NCBI GenBank assembly: GCA_020852965.1
Contig: JADYZV010000031.1
Span: 19,223 to 83,222, forward strand
Source: Pirellulaceae bacterium
GTDB lineage: Bacteria > Planctomycetota > Planctomycetia > Pirellulales > Pirellulaceae
Length of the DNA stretch: 64,000 nucleotides
Direction of reading: 5' to 3'
Below, in pieces: positions 17,381 through 27,100 of this stretch; position 1 is the stretch's first letter; each line of letters begins with the position of its first letter. Both the position numbers and the translations under genes were made by a program. The notes under the pieces are model-generated. The model was not told the origin of the DNA, did no database searches, and saw only the letters and a list, made by a program, of their open reading frames with translations.

Positions 17381-17572
17381 ATGTCGAGTTCGATTAAGCT
17401 TAGAGACCCCTGGTTGGTCGCAGTGTGGCCTGGGATGGGACATGTTGCTCTAAGCGCGGGATTTTACCTATTGGCGAAACTCGGCATGCATCAGCTTTCT
17501 GAGCTATCGGCCACTGAACTGTTCGACGTGGACCATATCGACGTCAAACCCGGTTCTCAAAGAAATAGTTGA
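17381..17572 (+). pseudogene. PAC2-family protein, N-terminal fragment
   Basis: The frame starts at ATG 17381 with GGGGAG 7 nt upstream and encodes 63 residues. RDPWLVAVWPGMGHVALSAG and YLLAKLGMHQ match the beginning of PAC2 (proteasome-assembly-chaperone-like) proteins, which normally have 230-300 residues. The frame stops at TGA 17570-17572, one base before an inverted-repeat element starts at 17574. The remaining gene is missing, and on the far side of the element lies the end of an unrelated gene. It is read as a gene cut off by deletion associated with the element. Confidence 0.55.
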
Positions 17573-17573
17573 G

Positions 17574-17706
17574 CTAGTGCTTCGACCACATTTAATATTG
17601 CGGGTAGTGGACGAGGTCCGCGTTCCGTTTGCATCGTTGACCGTTTGGGACTCGTAAGCTCGTCCACTACGACCGACCTTAAAATCAAAAATGGTGGAAG
17701 CACTAG
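17574..17706 (-). mobile_element. CTAG-ended inverted-repeat element, copy A (MITE-like)
   Basis: 133 bp bounded by CTAGTGCTTCGACCA and TGGTGGAAGCACTAG, which are inverted repeats with one mismatch over about 15 bp. The core has GTAGTGGACGAGGTCC and GGGACTCGTAAGCTCGTCCA, again inverted. It matches copies B, C and F in the opposite orientation. The right-hand CTAG contains the TAG stop of the AsmA-like gene (17703-17705). Confidence 0.8.
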
Positions 17707-20700
17707 TTTTTCTGCGTTGCGGCTGCCGCCGCAGCGGCAGAAATCAATCGACGACTTACATTTTGCAATACCGCTCGTCCCAGCGTCGGACCGACTTGCG
17801 GTTGAATGATGGGGCGACTAGGCGATCCGCCAATATGAAGATAGACGGTTCGATTGCGGATCAAGTCATTGAGTTCACCGAGCAGAGCTAACTGCGGTAG
17901 GACAACCATCATCAGTTTTCGACTGGCACGCTGCGCGATTTGCTGTTCGATGCTGTCGCCCGTGCTGACCAGTGCATTGATATCTAAACCTCCGCTTGTC
18001 AAACTTGCGCTACCATCGCCGATGAGCGAAAAGGCATCGCTGCTCAGCGCTACGCCCTCGATATTCAATTGGCCTTGGCCAATGATCGCATTCAAACGAC
18101 CTGAATTAATGTCGGTCGACCCCAATTGAAACACGGGTAACAGCCGGCCAATATCGGAGAGGATCGGCACGCTCTGCGCATCACTGTCTTGGAAGTCGAT
18201 CTGCAAGGGGCCAGATAGTGCGCTGAGTTTTGATACGTCGTCTGATCGAAGGCTGGCTTGAGCGTCGAAAGTTCCGGTGCCGATGATGTGTTCGAAGCCC
18301 AGTGCTCGGCTAAGTTGATCTATTCTACCGTTGCCGATTTCAACCGTACTGGACAATTCGTAGCGAGAATCGCCGTGCAAGTGTGCTTCGCCAGCGAGCA
18401 CGCCACCCAAAGCTTTACCGCGTATGCCACGCGCGAAGAGTTCATGGAAACGGCCATTGCGAGAGAATAGGATATGAAGCTGACTACGCAAGTCCTGAAT
18501 GGGCAGCTTCATCACGAAGGCATCCCGCAATCGTGCCGCTCCGCTTAGTGAGATCTCATCCCCTATGAGTGCTCGTCCCGTATAGCTGAAGCGACCTTCA
18601 AACTGATCCGCTTTGTCTGGCGCGACCCAAGCCGCCATTGCCGGAACCTGTAGTTGCGCGGCCCCGAAGCGCAAGTCTCCAGCTAGTCTACCAGACTCAC
18701 TTGTCTGCAAACTACCTACAATTTCGATCCGCCCACCGGCGATACCACCTGAGAGTTGCTTGATCTGCAGGTCACCCTCCTCAAAAACCACAACCCCCTC
18801 TAGATGTTGCGCTAAGGAACGCCGCTCAAAGTAGAAACTGGGAATGTCAACCATCGCCTCGATGGTCGGTGTTGCGCCAAGACCAGAGGTTGCGTTCAAC
18901 TTCAAATTCGCAACCCCAGCATACCGAGCTCCCATGCGTGGGCCAAAGAACAATGACATCAGTCGATCCAGCTGGATGGCTTGCAGTGTGCCATTCAATT
19001 CAATCTTAGCACCGTTGGAATTGACAGTGGCAGTCGACGCGGACCGCCTCATGCCAGGGCCATTTAGCAACGATTCCAATTGCCCCGACGGGAGTTCCAG
19101 CTTTGCATCCAAATCGCCTCCCAATAGACCTCCATCGAGTTGAAGAGAGAGCTGCTCCGGCCTGAAATTTCCGTTGAAATCAAGTTCAGCTAGTGGGACT
19201 TCGCCAAACCTCAGCTCGCGCACTTGTCCATCGAGCTGGCCTGTCCAATTGGTAACCCACGAAGAAGTGGCCGCCGATTTCTGAAAACGCGCTTCACCTT
19301 GCACTCGTCCCGACAATCCCTGCAAATATCGAGGAGCAAAGGCAGTGACATAAGGAGCTACGTCAAGCTCTGACACGCGCAGATTCAACAAGTGCTCTCC
19401 CTGTGCGTTGCGTCGAATCAGTGCCGAGCCGACCACGCGTTCTTGTCCCGTAGATCTCCGCCCCTTAGATTCAGCTTGACCTTCACTTCGGTCTTGATGG
19501 CTGACCAAGCGAAAACGCTCGAGTCGAAAGGCATCGGGCCGGATGTTGAGTAGGCCGTCTTCCAAAGTGAATGTGTGGTCTGCCAGCGAACCACTCAGAC
19601 GGTCAAACGCCACGCTCCCCGACGTGGGCCAAAAGTCTTTTGGCTTATCGAGCACACTTTGAATCCTCGCTGCGAACTTAAACCGACCGCTGGCAGCGAT
19701 GGGGACCGACGCGAATTTCGGCCCCAATGGTTCAGCCAATGCCAGCCGTGTCCGATAGTCATTTAGCTCACCCGTTACGCAATAGCTCGACAACTGCACT
19801 GCCAAACTAGTCTCATCGGCGGGCCGCTCCAATTCGCCTGTCGCGTGCAGCGAAAAGGTGCTTTGAGCGTCGCGCAATTGAAATTGAAGTTGGCGCTCTG
19901 CGTGTGCTTTCGAACCGGACAAGTAGACATCGCCGACCGCGCTGCCGGCCACCGTGAGCTCACGTATGCGCAGCCGCAACTGGCCGCTCCAATCGAGTGG
20001 CTTCTGTTGTCTATCAAGCTGCAAGCGCAGTTGCCCGTCAGCAGTACCACTGAAAAGGCCACGTGTAGAGACAGGAATTGCCGTGGATTGAAGACGACTT
20101 AGATCCATGTGGATGATGTTTAAGTCCGCGCGTGATGGTAACTCTTGTCCGATTCTAGCCAAGTGGTTCCATGCAATTTGTCCATTCACTAATCCATCAG
20201 CCAAACGAGCCGATTTAAGGTTGATCGAGAGTCCCAGCGGAGCTCCGTCGGTGATTTGCAGTCCGGCCAATAGCTCGACATCGTCGAGCGTTTCGCCTGC
20301 GACCACTATCTGCCGACTGCGAAGTGCAGCATTGACCTCCTCGAATCCCTGAGCACCGCTGCCGGAGACTTGTCCCGAGAGCGACGCGATCCCCTCGATT
20401 GCTTGGCCGTCTATTGGCAAGTTTCGGAACGACGAACGCAGCATTGCCAAATCGACGCGTTCGGAAGTGAAGGAGGCGGCATAGGGTAGTCGGGCATCGC
20501 GTAGCGTACCCGATTCGCCTCGTGCGATTTCACCCTGCGCGTCGATTCGTAGCGATTGCTCTGCAATCACACATTGCGCTCCAGCGATACTCCAGCGGCC
20601 AGCGTCGAGCTCTACTGGGCAGGTAAGGTTTAGCTGAGGAAAATCCGCTACGTCGGTCAACTCGATACCGGCGATATCTAGCTCGCCATGCAAGTTCCAA

Positions 20701-21335
20701 GAGGCGATGTCGTCGACCGCTCCCAATGGGACATCGCCTCTTAGGGTTAGCTTGCCCGAGAGATTGGTGATTGCGATATCGAGATCGAAAGCGTTCAAAA
20801 GCGGTTGCATTTGGACTTGAGAAAAGCTTCCGTCGATTTTGAAAGTTTGCGGTGTGGCAAGCGGCAATTGGGCGACCAAGCTCGCCTGGCCGATCGACTT
20901 ATCGCTACCCTTCTTCGCAACACTTCCCGAGAGGCGTCCTACATACCATACACCTTCGGCATAACCAAATCGTAAGCGAGCTTGCTCCAGAGTCCACGAC
21001 TCGATGAGCAACTGGGGCGATTCGACCTCACCTTCCAAGCGATAATTGGCCACGTCAAACCAACCGCTAGCGCTACGTTGAGCCCAAATCCAGCCAGAGA
21101 CATTGCCAGAAAACTTTGCCGGCAACTCATATCCAAACCACTTCAGCCATCCTTCAAGCTTACTTACGTCAACTTCGTTAAAATTGTAGTTGTAGGCTCG
21201 CTCGGTAGGGAGTGTGTCGCGAGCGACCACACCGGCAGGCCACGCACCAGCTTCCAGCGTTTCTTGCCCGAGGGCTGAACGCTGAACGAGCAGCGGCAGC
21301 AGTAACAAGCTGGCTAGTAGGTAAACTCGACGCAT
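17703..21335 (-). CDS. Giant AsmA-like secreted protein (first copy)
   Basis: The start at 21335 gives 1210 residues beginning with a signal peptide (MRRVYLLASLLLLPLLVQRS). The bulk is a long series of beta-rich repeats with the pattern of AsmA/DUF3971 proteins (for example GSVAFDRLSGSLADHTFTLE and VSDLDVAPY-like segments), and the last 200 residues form an AsmA-like C-terminal domain (SGPLQIDFQDSDAQSVPILS, LNIEGVALSSDAFSLIGDGS). Such proteins are thought to bridge inner and outer membranes and move phospholipid. Unlike the second AsmA-like protein at 24.1-27.8 kb, it has a cleavable signal and no lasting N-terminal anchor. The TAG stop lies inside the end of an inverted-repeat element. Confidence 0.8.
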   Translation of the reverse strand: MRRVYLLASLLLLPLLVQRSALGQETLEAGAWPAGVVARDTLPTERAYNYNFNEVDVSKLEGWLKWFGYELPAKFSGNVSGWIWAQRSASGWFDVANYRLEGEVESPQLLIESWTLEQARLRFGYAEGVWYVGRLSGSVAKKGSDKSIGQASLVAQLPLATPQTFKIDGSFSQVQMQPLLNAFDLDIAITNLSGKLTLRGDVPLGAVDDIASWNLHGELDIAGIELTDVADFPQLNLTCPVELDAGRWSIAGAQCVIAEQSLRIDAQGEIARGESGTLRDARLPYAASFTSERVDLAMLRSSFRNLPIDGQAIEGIASLSGQVSGSGAQGFEEVNAALRSRQIVVAGETLDDVELLAGLQITDGAPLGLSINLKSARLADGLVNGQIAWNHLARIGQELPSRADLNIIHMDLSRLQSTAIPVSTRGLFSGTADGQLRLQLDRQQKPLDWSGQLRLRIRELTVAGSAVGDVYLSGSKAHAERQLQFQLRDAQSTFSLHATGELERPADETSLAVQLSSYCVTGELNDYRTRLALAEPLGPKFASVPIAASGRFKFAARIQSVLDKPKDFWPTSGSVAFDRLSGSLADHTFTLEDGLLNIRPDAFRLERFRLVSHQDRSEGQAESKGRRSTGQERVVGSALIRRNAQGEHLLNLRVSELDVAPYVTAFAPRYLQGLSGRVQGEARFQKSAATSSWVTNWTGQLDGQVRELRFGEVPLAELDFNGNFRPEQLSLQLDGGLLGGDLDAKLELPSGQLESLLNGPGMRRSASTATVNSNGAKIELNGTLQAIQLDRLMSLFFGPRMGARYAGVANLKLNATSGLGATPTIEAMVDIPSFYFERRSLAQHLEGVVVFEEGDLQIKQLSGGIAGGRIEIVGSLQTSESGRLAGDLRFGAAQLQVPAMAAWVAPDKADQFEGRFSYTGRALIGDEISLSGAARLRDAFVMKLPIQDLRSQLHILFSRNGRFHELFARGIRGKALGGVLAGEAHLHGDSRYELSSTVEIGNGRIDQLSRALGFEHIIGTGTFDAQASLRSDDVSKLSALSGPLQIDFQDSDAQSVPILSDIGRLLPVFQLGSTDINSGRLNAIIGQGQLNIEGVALSSDAFSLIGDGSASLTSGGLDINALVSTGDSIEQQIAQRASRKLMMVVLPQLALLGELNDLIRNRTVYLHIGGSPSRPIIQPQVGPTLGRAVLQNVSRRLISAAAAAAATQKN

Positions 21336-21594
21336 ACCACGCAATTGAATCCACAATACAAAAAATGGGGACCACGCGTCGAAGGCTGACGCTTGACTTA
21401 ATAGTGGGCCTATAGCAACTTTTGTCAAAGCAGCTACTGCGCCGTTGGCAAACTCTAGCGATCGTAGAGGAACTACCTTAGCCGGTAATGAGGCTTAGTT
21501 TGATCGTAATAGGCAACCGATCTGTATGCTATCTGCCGTTCGTACCGTCAATGACGCATTTGAAACAATGGTTCACTCTGCGCGACTGCCAATC

Positions 21595-22719
21595 ATGTCA
21601 AATATACCCTTTCAACATATTGCCGCTCTCAAATTACTGATAGTCATGTGTTGCGCCTGGTGCGGAGGTTGTAGCACGCTTGGGTTGACTTTATGGCCAT
21701 CGCAGTTGCCAATTCTATCGACGGCCAAGAAATATGCGGCGCAGAGTCCGATGCCAGGTGGCCTGAACCATGAATTCTCCAAACAAACGGTTCCCGACTA
21801 TTTTGTGGAGCCGGGCGATCGCTTGTTGATCGAACCAATAGAGCTCGATTCGAAGTTCCATGCCGTAGGTGATCAAGAGGTGAAAGTCGACGGTTCAGTC
21901 GATTTGGGGCGTTTTGGGCGCATCCGGGTGGCGGGTATGACTGTCGAAGCGATCGAAGTAGCGGTAGCCGATCAAATAGCAGTCATCGCTGGTGAGCGAG
22001 AAGCGGTGAATGTGCAGTTGATCGAAGCCAACGCATCCCAGGTCTACGTGTTGGGTGCGGTGGGATCACCCGGCACCTATGCGCTCGACGGACATGAAAC
22101 CGTACTCGACGCGATTTTGAAAGCGGGTGGGTTGACGTCCAAAGCTTCACCATGCGATATCATGATGGTGCGTCCAACCAATCCGTGCGACCGTCGTGTC
22201 GTGCAGCGAATCTGCTTCCGGCAGATCACTCAGCTCGGTGATGTCAGTACGAACTATCAACTGCAGCCAGGCGACCGCATTGTGGTAGGAGAACGCACGC
22301 TGTTTGAAGAGTTAGCCTTTTGGAAGCAAGCTCGCTCGTGCCCCTGCTGCGATCGTCAGCGCGGGGTGCAATGCCATCCCACGACCGAGAATTACGCGAA
22401 TCGATTTGTGCATTGGTTGGCACCGTTTCCGAATCCAATATCCAATCGGACCGAGGACGCCACCGAGAATGACGAGTCGATGTCAGTTCCCAATGCGGAT
22501 CCACCGCGAGGGACAGGCTCATCCGATGCGCCCAAACCGCCGCAGCGGCAGACACCCCAGGAGACTCCTGACGACGACAAAGACTTCTTTTTGCCCGCCG
22601 AGCCCCCTTCGGCTACCGATAGCAGCCGCTTGAATCGCACGCATACACCAACGCGGCAATCGGCTGGCTTGCCATTAGGCTTGCCTGCCAGCTCCCCTGC
22701 CAGCTTGCCTGGCAGGTAG
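21595..22719 (+). CDS. Polysaccharide export lipoprotein (Wza/BexD-like) with SLBB domain
   Basis: From ATG 21595 the protein has 374 residues. A signal segment (LKLLIVMCCAWCGGCS) suggests lipidation at the Cys of GGC. A Poly_export domain follows (about 65-150: DYFVEPGDRLLIEPIELDSK, VKVDGSVDLGRFGRIRVAG), then an SLBB domain (about 150-250: QVYVLGAVGSPGTYALDG, AILKAGGLTSKAS, QLQPGDRIVVGE). The C-terminal 110 residues are Pro/Asp-rich and disordered, and the last 15 are encoded by a hairpin repeat. Upstream ATGs at 21526 and 21568 are possible starts but would lengthen the signal peptide unusually. It would form or line an outer-membrane channel for exopolysaccharide. No polysaccharide polymerase or Wzc gene is adjacent. 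Confidence 0.85.
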   Translation: MSNIPFQHIAALKLLIVMCCAWCGGCSTLGLTLWPSQLPILSTAKKYAAQSPMPGGLNHEFSKQTVPDYFVEPGDRLLIEPIELDSKFHAVGDQEVKVDGSVDLGRFGRIRVAGMTVEAIEVAVADQIAVIAGEREAVNVQLIEANASQVYVLGAVGSPGTYALDGHETVLDAILKAGGLTSKASPCDIMMVRPTNPCDRRVVQRICFRQITQLGDVSTNYQLQPGDRIVVGERTLFEELAFWKQARSCPCCDRQRGVQCHPTTENYANRFVHWLAPFPNPISNRTEDATENDESMSVPNADPPRGTGSSDAPKPPQRQTPQETPDDDKDFFLPAEPPSATDSSRLNRTHTPTRQSAGLPLGLPASSPASLPGR

Positions 22720-22820
22720 CGAAGTTTTGCACTTAGATCGGTGCGTAGCAAGTCGCGCGGCAGCTCCCCTGCCAGCTTGTCTGGCAGGGGAGCGAAGTTT
22801 TGGCAATAGACGGTGCGTAG
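22689..22820. repeat. Two-copy hairpin repeat at the 3' end of the export gene
   Basis: Two units of about 59 bp (22689-22747 and 22761-22820) share CAGCTCCCCTGCCAGCTTG, then CTGGCAGG, then GCGAAGTTTTG and CGGTGCGTAG. The second unit holds a perfect 12-bp hairpin, CTCCCCTGCCAG/CTGGCAGGGGAG, at 22764-22792 with a 5-nt loop. The first unit's hairpin is broken on its right arm, and that arm supplies the TAG stop of the export gene (22717-22719). Confidence 0.85.
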
Positions 22821-22835
22821 TAAACTGTGCCGTTT

Positions 22836-22855
22836 CCCGCCGCGATCGCGGCGGG
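22836..22855. repeat. 20-bp perfect palindrome (CCCGCCGCGATCGCGGCGGG)
   Basis: A GC-rich perfect palindrome lies between the hairpin repeat and the convergent YihY gene. There is no T-run, so it is not a standard terminator, but it could mark the end of convergent transcripts. Confidence 0.8.
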
Positions 22856-22924
22856 AGAGGGTGCGTGCGCTCACTCGCATGCTAGGATCAAAACGGATTC
22901 ACCAACGAGCAAGCTCGCTGGTGT

Positions 22925-23815
22925 CTAATTCTCAACGCGCTCTGCGCCAGGCTCAGGAGTGGCCGCGCGGGTCGAAAGACTGCTCGTAAACTCGGCACCG
23001 AACAGAATGCTAATCGAAGAGTAGTAGACCCATAGAAGGATAACGACGAGCGAGGCGGCGGCGGAACCGAGCTGTTCGGCTGGGTTGGAGGCACTCAGGT
23101 ACACAAACAGTGCGAGCCGGCCGGTGGTGAAAATAATAACTGTCAACAATCCTCCTGCCGCAGCATCGCGCCATGGGACGATCGCATCTGGCATAAACCG
23201 CAACACGAAGGTAAAGAAGGCCCAGGTCATGGCAAAACTCACCACTTGATTGATCCAGAACGGTGCCAATTCGCCTAGACCAGCCGTGCTTGCAGCATAC
23301 TGACTCAATAGCGTCAATATGGTACTAACGACAAACGAAACCAATAAGAGGAAGCCGAAACCAAGAATCATCGCGAGAGAAAACAAACGCTTCAAAATGA
23401 ATTGTCGAGCCAGTGGGCCAGCGGCCGGTTTGACTCGCCATACGCGATTTAGGGCCGATTGGAGGGCTGCCACCAAACCGGTTGCCCCGATCACTACGCC
23501 CGCTAGGCTCAGGATTGATTTCCACCATGTGCCAGCTTGTTGTTTTGTGTTTTCCAGAATGCTGGCCACTTCTGCGGCAGCAGCCTGATTGCCAATCAAA
23601 TTAGCCGCTTGCTGCTGCACGAATTGTTGGGCTTGCTCCTGAGCTCGAGACTCTTCAAAGGCTAGCGACATACCTGACGAAACGACCGTCACCAATAGAA
23701 ATAGAAGTGGCGGCATAGCGAACAATGTATAGTAGGCCAACGAAGCGGCCAGTGTCATACATTCGTCTTCTATGAATCGCCCCCAGGCTCTTTTTAAACT
23801 TTTCCAAATCGCCAA
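22925..23815 (-). CDS. YihY/BrkB-family integral membrane protein
   Basis: The 296-residue protein has the family's N-terminal signature (MAIWKSLKRAWGRFIEDECM followed by TLAASLAYYTLFAMPPLLFL) and about six membrane helices, including LFSLAMILGFGFLLLVSFVV, QVVSFAMTWAFFTFVLRFMP, GGLLTVIIFTTGRLALFVYL and ASLVVILLWVYYSSISILFG followed by AEF. The family (once called RNase BN) is of uncertain function and may act in transport. It is convergent with the polysaccharide export gene and shares no operon with the AsmA genes. Confidence 0.9.
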   Translation of the reverse strand: MAIWKSLKRAWGRFIEDECMTLAASLAYYTLFAMPPLLFLLVTVVSSGMSLAFEESRAQEQAQQFVQQQAANLIGNQAAAAEVASILENTKQQAGTWWKSILSLAGVVIGATGLVAALQSALNRVWRVKPAAGPLARQFILKRLFSLAMILGFGFLLLVSFVVSTILTLLSQYAASTAGLGELAPFWINQVVSFAMTWAFFTFVLRFMPDAIVPWRDAAAGGLLTVIIFTTGRLALFVYLSASNPAEQLGSAAASLVVILLWVYYSSISILFGAEFTSSLSTRAATPEPGAERVEN

Positions 23816-23850
23816 TGCTTCGACTCGTTAGGGAATTGTGAAGAAATATC

Positions 23851-24000
23851 GAGTGCTTCAACCATTTTTAATTTTAGGGTTGGTCGTAGTGGACGAGGTT
23901 ATGAGTCCCCAACGTATTACGAGTCCCTGGCATATGCCGAATCAAACGGACTCGTAACCTCGCCCACTACCCTAAATCTAAATGTGGACAGACCGCTAGG
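23851..24000 (+). mobile_element. CTAG-ended inverted-repeat element, copy B (degenerate ends)
   Basis: About 150 bp with AGTGCTTCAACCATTTTTAA at the left, GTAGTGGACGAGGTTATGAG and GGACTCGTAACCTCGCCCAC in the core and GACCGCTAG at the right. The left terminal CTAG has decayed. It contains a second TATTACGAGTCCC half-core, as copy F does. It fills most of the 320 bp gap between the YihY gene and the second AsmA-like gene; nothing else was seen there. Confidence 0.75.
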
Positions 24001-24134
24001 CAGCAGGTAGCGACTAGTCGCTATCTGAACGCAAGCAAAAGACGTGCCACTACAATTGGTTCGAAGTAGCAGGCATGCACCGTGTGCCGTTGCCAATGCA
24101 ACCAGGATTTTCAGGTTGCTGGGTATTGCCCCTG

Positions 24135-27100
24135 CTACTTGGGCGCGATGGGAGGAGTGGCTGGAGTGGCAAGCGGGGGTGGTTGACCGAAGAGTTTACC
24201 GAGTCCCTTAGACAACTGTTGTTGGATTAACCCCGTGGCTGCCCCTTGCACCGCTTGGCGGCTAAACTGCCGCAAGCCATCGGCGTCCATTTGCGGCTGC
24301 TTGATGGTCCCACGTACTGGAAAGTTTAGCGATTGTCCACGCATGCCAGCCAGCAAAGGACTCTTTTCGATCCAATCGTCGGGGATGGGCATGGTGGCCA
24401 GCATATCGAGCTGTCCATCGACCGTGACGGAGCCCGAGGTGGAAATGTTAGCGTCTCCCACTTTCACATTCACATTGCGGTGCGTGACGCGACCATCGGC
24501 CATTTTGAAATCGATCTGTTGCTCCGGCATGTTCATCCATACCGACTGCGCACTAACAGCCTGGGTGAAATCTTTCTTGCGAATGGCATCGACTTGCTTG
24601 ACCAGCGAGATGACTTGGTTCGACAACGGACCGGGACCAACGGTAACGTTGTGCATGATCAGTTGCCCGGCCACGGTTTGGCGCTTTGGATCGGCCGGAG
24701 TCAGACGCGCATCATCGAGCCTCAAACTCATTTTTCCGTCGATGCTGGTAGCTTCAGCTAGCAAAGGGGCGACGAACTTCAACCAGCCTTGGCACATTTC
24801 AGGAGTTATCTCGACATTCTCGAGCACGGTCATGGGCTTTTGCACAATGACCAAATCGGTAGCGGTCAAGTCACTCGTCACGTCCCAACGCAGCTTGCCA
24901 CCACTGACCGCGAACTCGGCCGCAGTGGCCAATCGCCCCGCGTCGATCGTCACAGGTACATCGGCCTTGCCAAGCTGGATACCTGCCACGCGCGCTTGCT
25001 CCCAGCCAAGTCGCGTGACCGCCTTCAGCCCTGCGAGCGACGAGGCGTTGGGGTCGATGGAACTGGTCCAAGTCACATCGATGGGAACCGTTTGTTGTCC
25101 GACCAGTTGCACCTGGTCGCCCGTCATCGGAGCAAGTTTGGTCGACAACGCGACCGAGTCGTAAATCGCTTGTCCCTTCATGGCGATCGATTGCTGCGTG
25201 CCCGTCGGGCGATAGGCCACATTGCCAGCAAAGTTCATCCATGGCAATTGGATTTGCAGATTCTCAATATTGGCGTCACCGGAGGCTGCAATCCAAGTGC
25301 CTGCGATGGTCGCGTTTAGCTTCTGCTCTTCCCAGAGTGGTACGGGGGTGGTAGCCGTTGGAGCTTTGCTAAGCAGAACAATACTTTCACCGGTTGCGTT
25401 GATGTTAAACGCGGCAGCCTGTGATGAGAACTGCCAAGCCAACTGTCCCTTTAAATGACCACTAGCGCTGTACTGCGTGGCGGGAGGAGGAGCATTCGCA
25501 CCGGGTGGTAGCACCGCGACAGGCGTGCTGCTCGCCGCTTGCACATTCTGCAGGATGCGGTCGAGGTCCACCAAGAACATCGCTTGCCCCACACGACTAC
25601 CACTTCCATCAGGGTTGGCCGAGTCGCGTGCGCCGAGCGAAAACGAAGTCGCCTGGATTTCCAATTTCTCGACCTCTAACTTCAATAGATCGTTGGTGTC
25701 GACACGTCCTTTGAAGCTTCCCACCATCTGGGGTTCCGCCAGGCTGAATTGTGGACTCGAGAATTCAAGCGGTTGACTCCGCCAGTTGGCTTCGAGCACC
25801 TCGACATGCGACAGATCGATGCGTCCGCCGACAGCGACACTGATATTGCCAGCGACCTTGACGTCGGGTGGTTCGCTCAACCACATCGAGGCGCGACGTT
25901 TCCAGTTCGCCAAGTCTCCTACCAGATTGAAGGTAAAAGCGGCCGGTGGTAGGGGGGGCTGGCCCGCGTTGGCTTCCACCAATGACAACGGCTCTTGCAG
26001 ATCGATGGTGAGTTGTTCGTCACGCGATTTGAGCGTCAACTGGGCGCGTTCGATCCATTGGGGCGCTCCGCCGGCCAGTTGGGCGGTCGCACTAAATTGT
26101 CCATCCCATGCGGGTTCTTGAATCTGTCCTCCACTGGTAGAGGCAATGACCATAGGAGAGGTCTTGAGGGTACCGGAAGCCTGCAAGCTGTTTTCGCTGG
26201 TCATCTGCCAAGTGGCATTGAGATTGGCATTGCCGGTCATCGTGCTGACGGGAAGTTCGATGTACTCGCTGGCACGTTTCTGCAACAGATCTAAATCGAC
26301 ATTGCCAGCCAATTGCCCCGCTTCGATCGTTCCCCCGGCGGTCAAATTGCAAAATTCGGCCGAAGCGATGACACCGACCTGTAGACCTGCCGCACCACGA
26401 TTGGCGGTGAGGTCGACCTTCAATGGGTCGTTCCAGCTAATCTGCTGCCCCGAGGCAACCGCTTGCAGCCCACTCAGCTCCAAGCTCGCGCGGCTGCTCG
26501 GACTGCCTTGGGGATCGAGCTGTTGCGTGATCGCAAACTGAGCCTGGCCGGCCATTAAACGCGTGTCATTGCGCAGCGGCAATAGTGTCTGGGCCGCTTG
26601 GGCAAGTTTGGGCAAGTCAATGGAACCGCGCGCGTCGATGACGCTTCCAATGAGGAACGGATTCTGCATGGTCGGTACCTCGATCGGCCAAGGGATGGTC
26701 GCCGCCGCGCTGGCTTGCGCGAAATCGCAGCTCAACTGCGCCCCCTCAACTTTCAAAAGCGCATCGGATAGTGCTGCACGTCCTGAAGCGGAGATGAACT
26801 CGAGGTGTGCGGGGTTGGTCCCAACCAACTCGGGGGCCACGATTTGCAGTCCTCTCGATTCGATTTGCTGCACATCGAAGCTCCAGCGTTCCGCATCCAT
26901 CACGCTGCCCGACAGCGTAGCGCTGATACGGCCACGCAGTTCATCGATAGGAACGTCGGGCAGGCGCGCGTGGACCACATGCCAAAAATCAACGGGCAAC
27001 GAATCCAGCTTGGCCCTAAGTTCAAACGTCTGACTTCCCGCGGCTTGTTGAACATTAGCCGCAATCGTTCCTCGGCTATCTGCGACGGTCCCCGATATGT

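Noticed and set aside
24235..25164. 309-residue plus-strand frame
   Set aside because: Antisense shadow inside the second AsmA-like gene.
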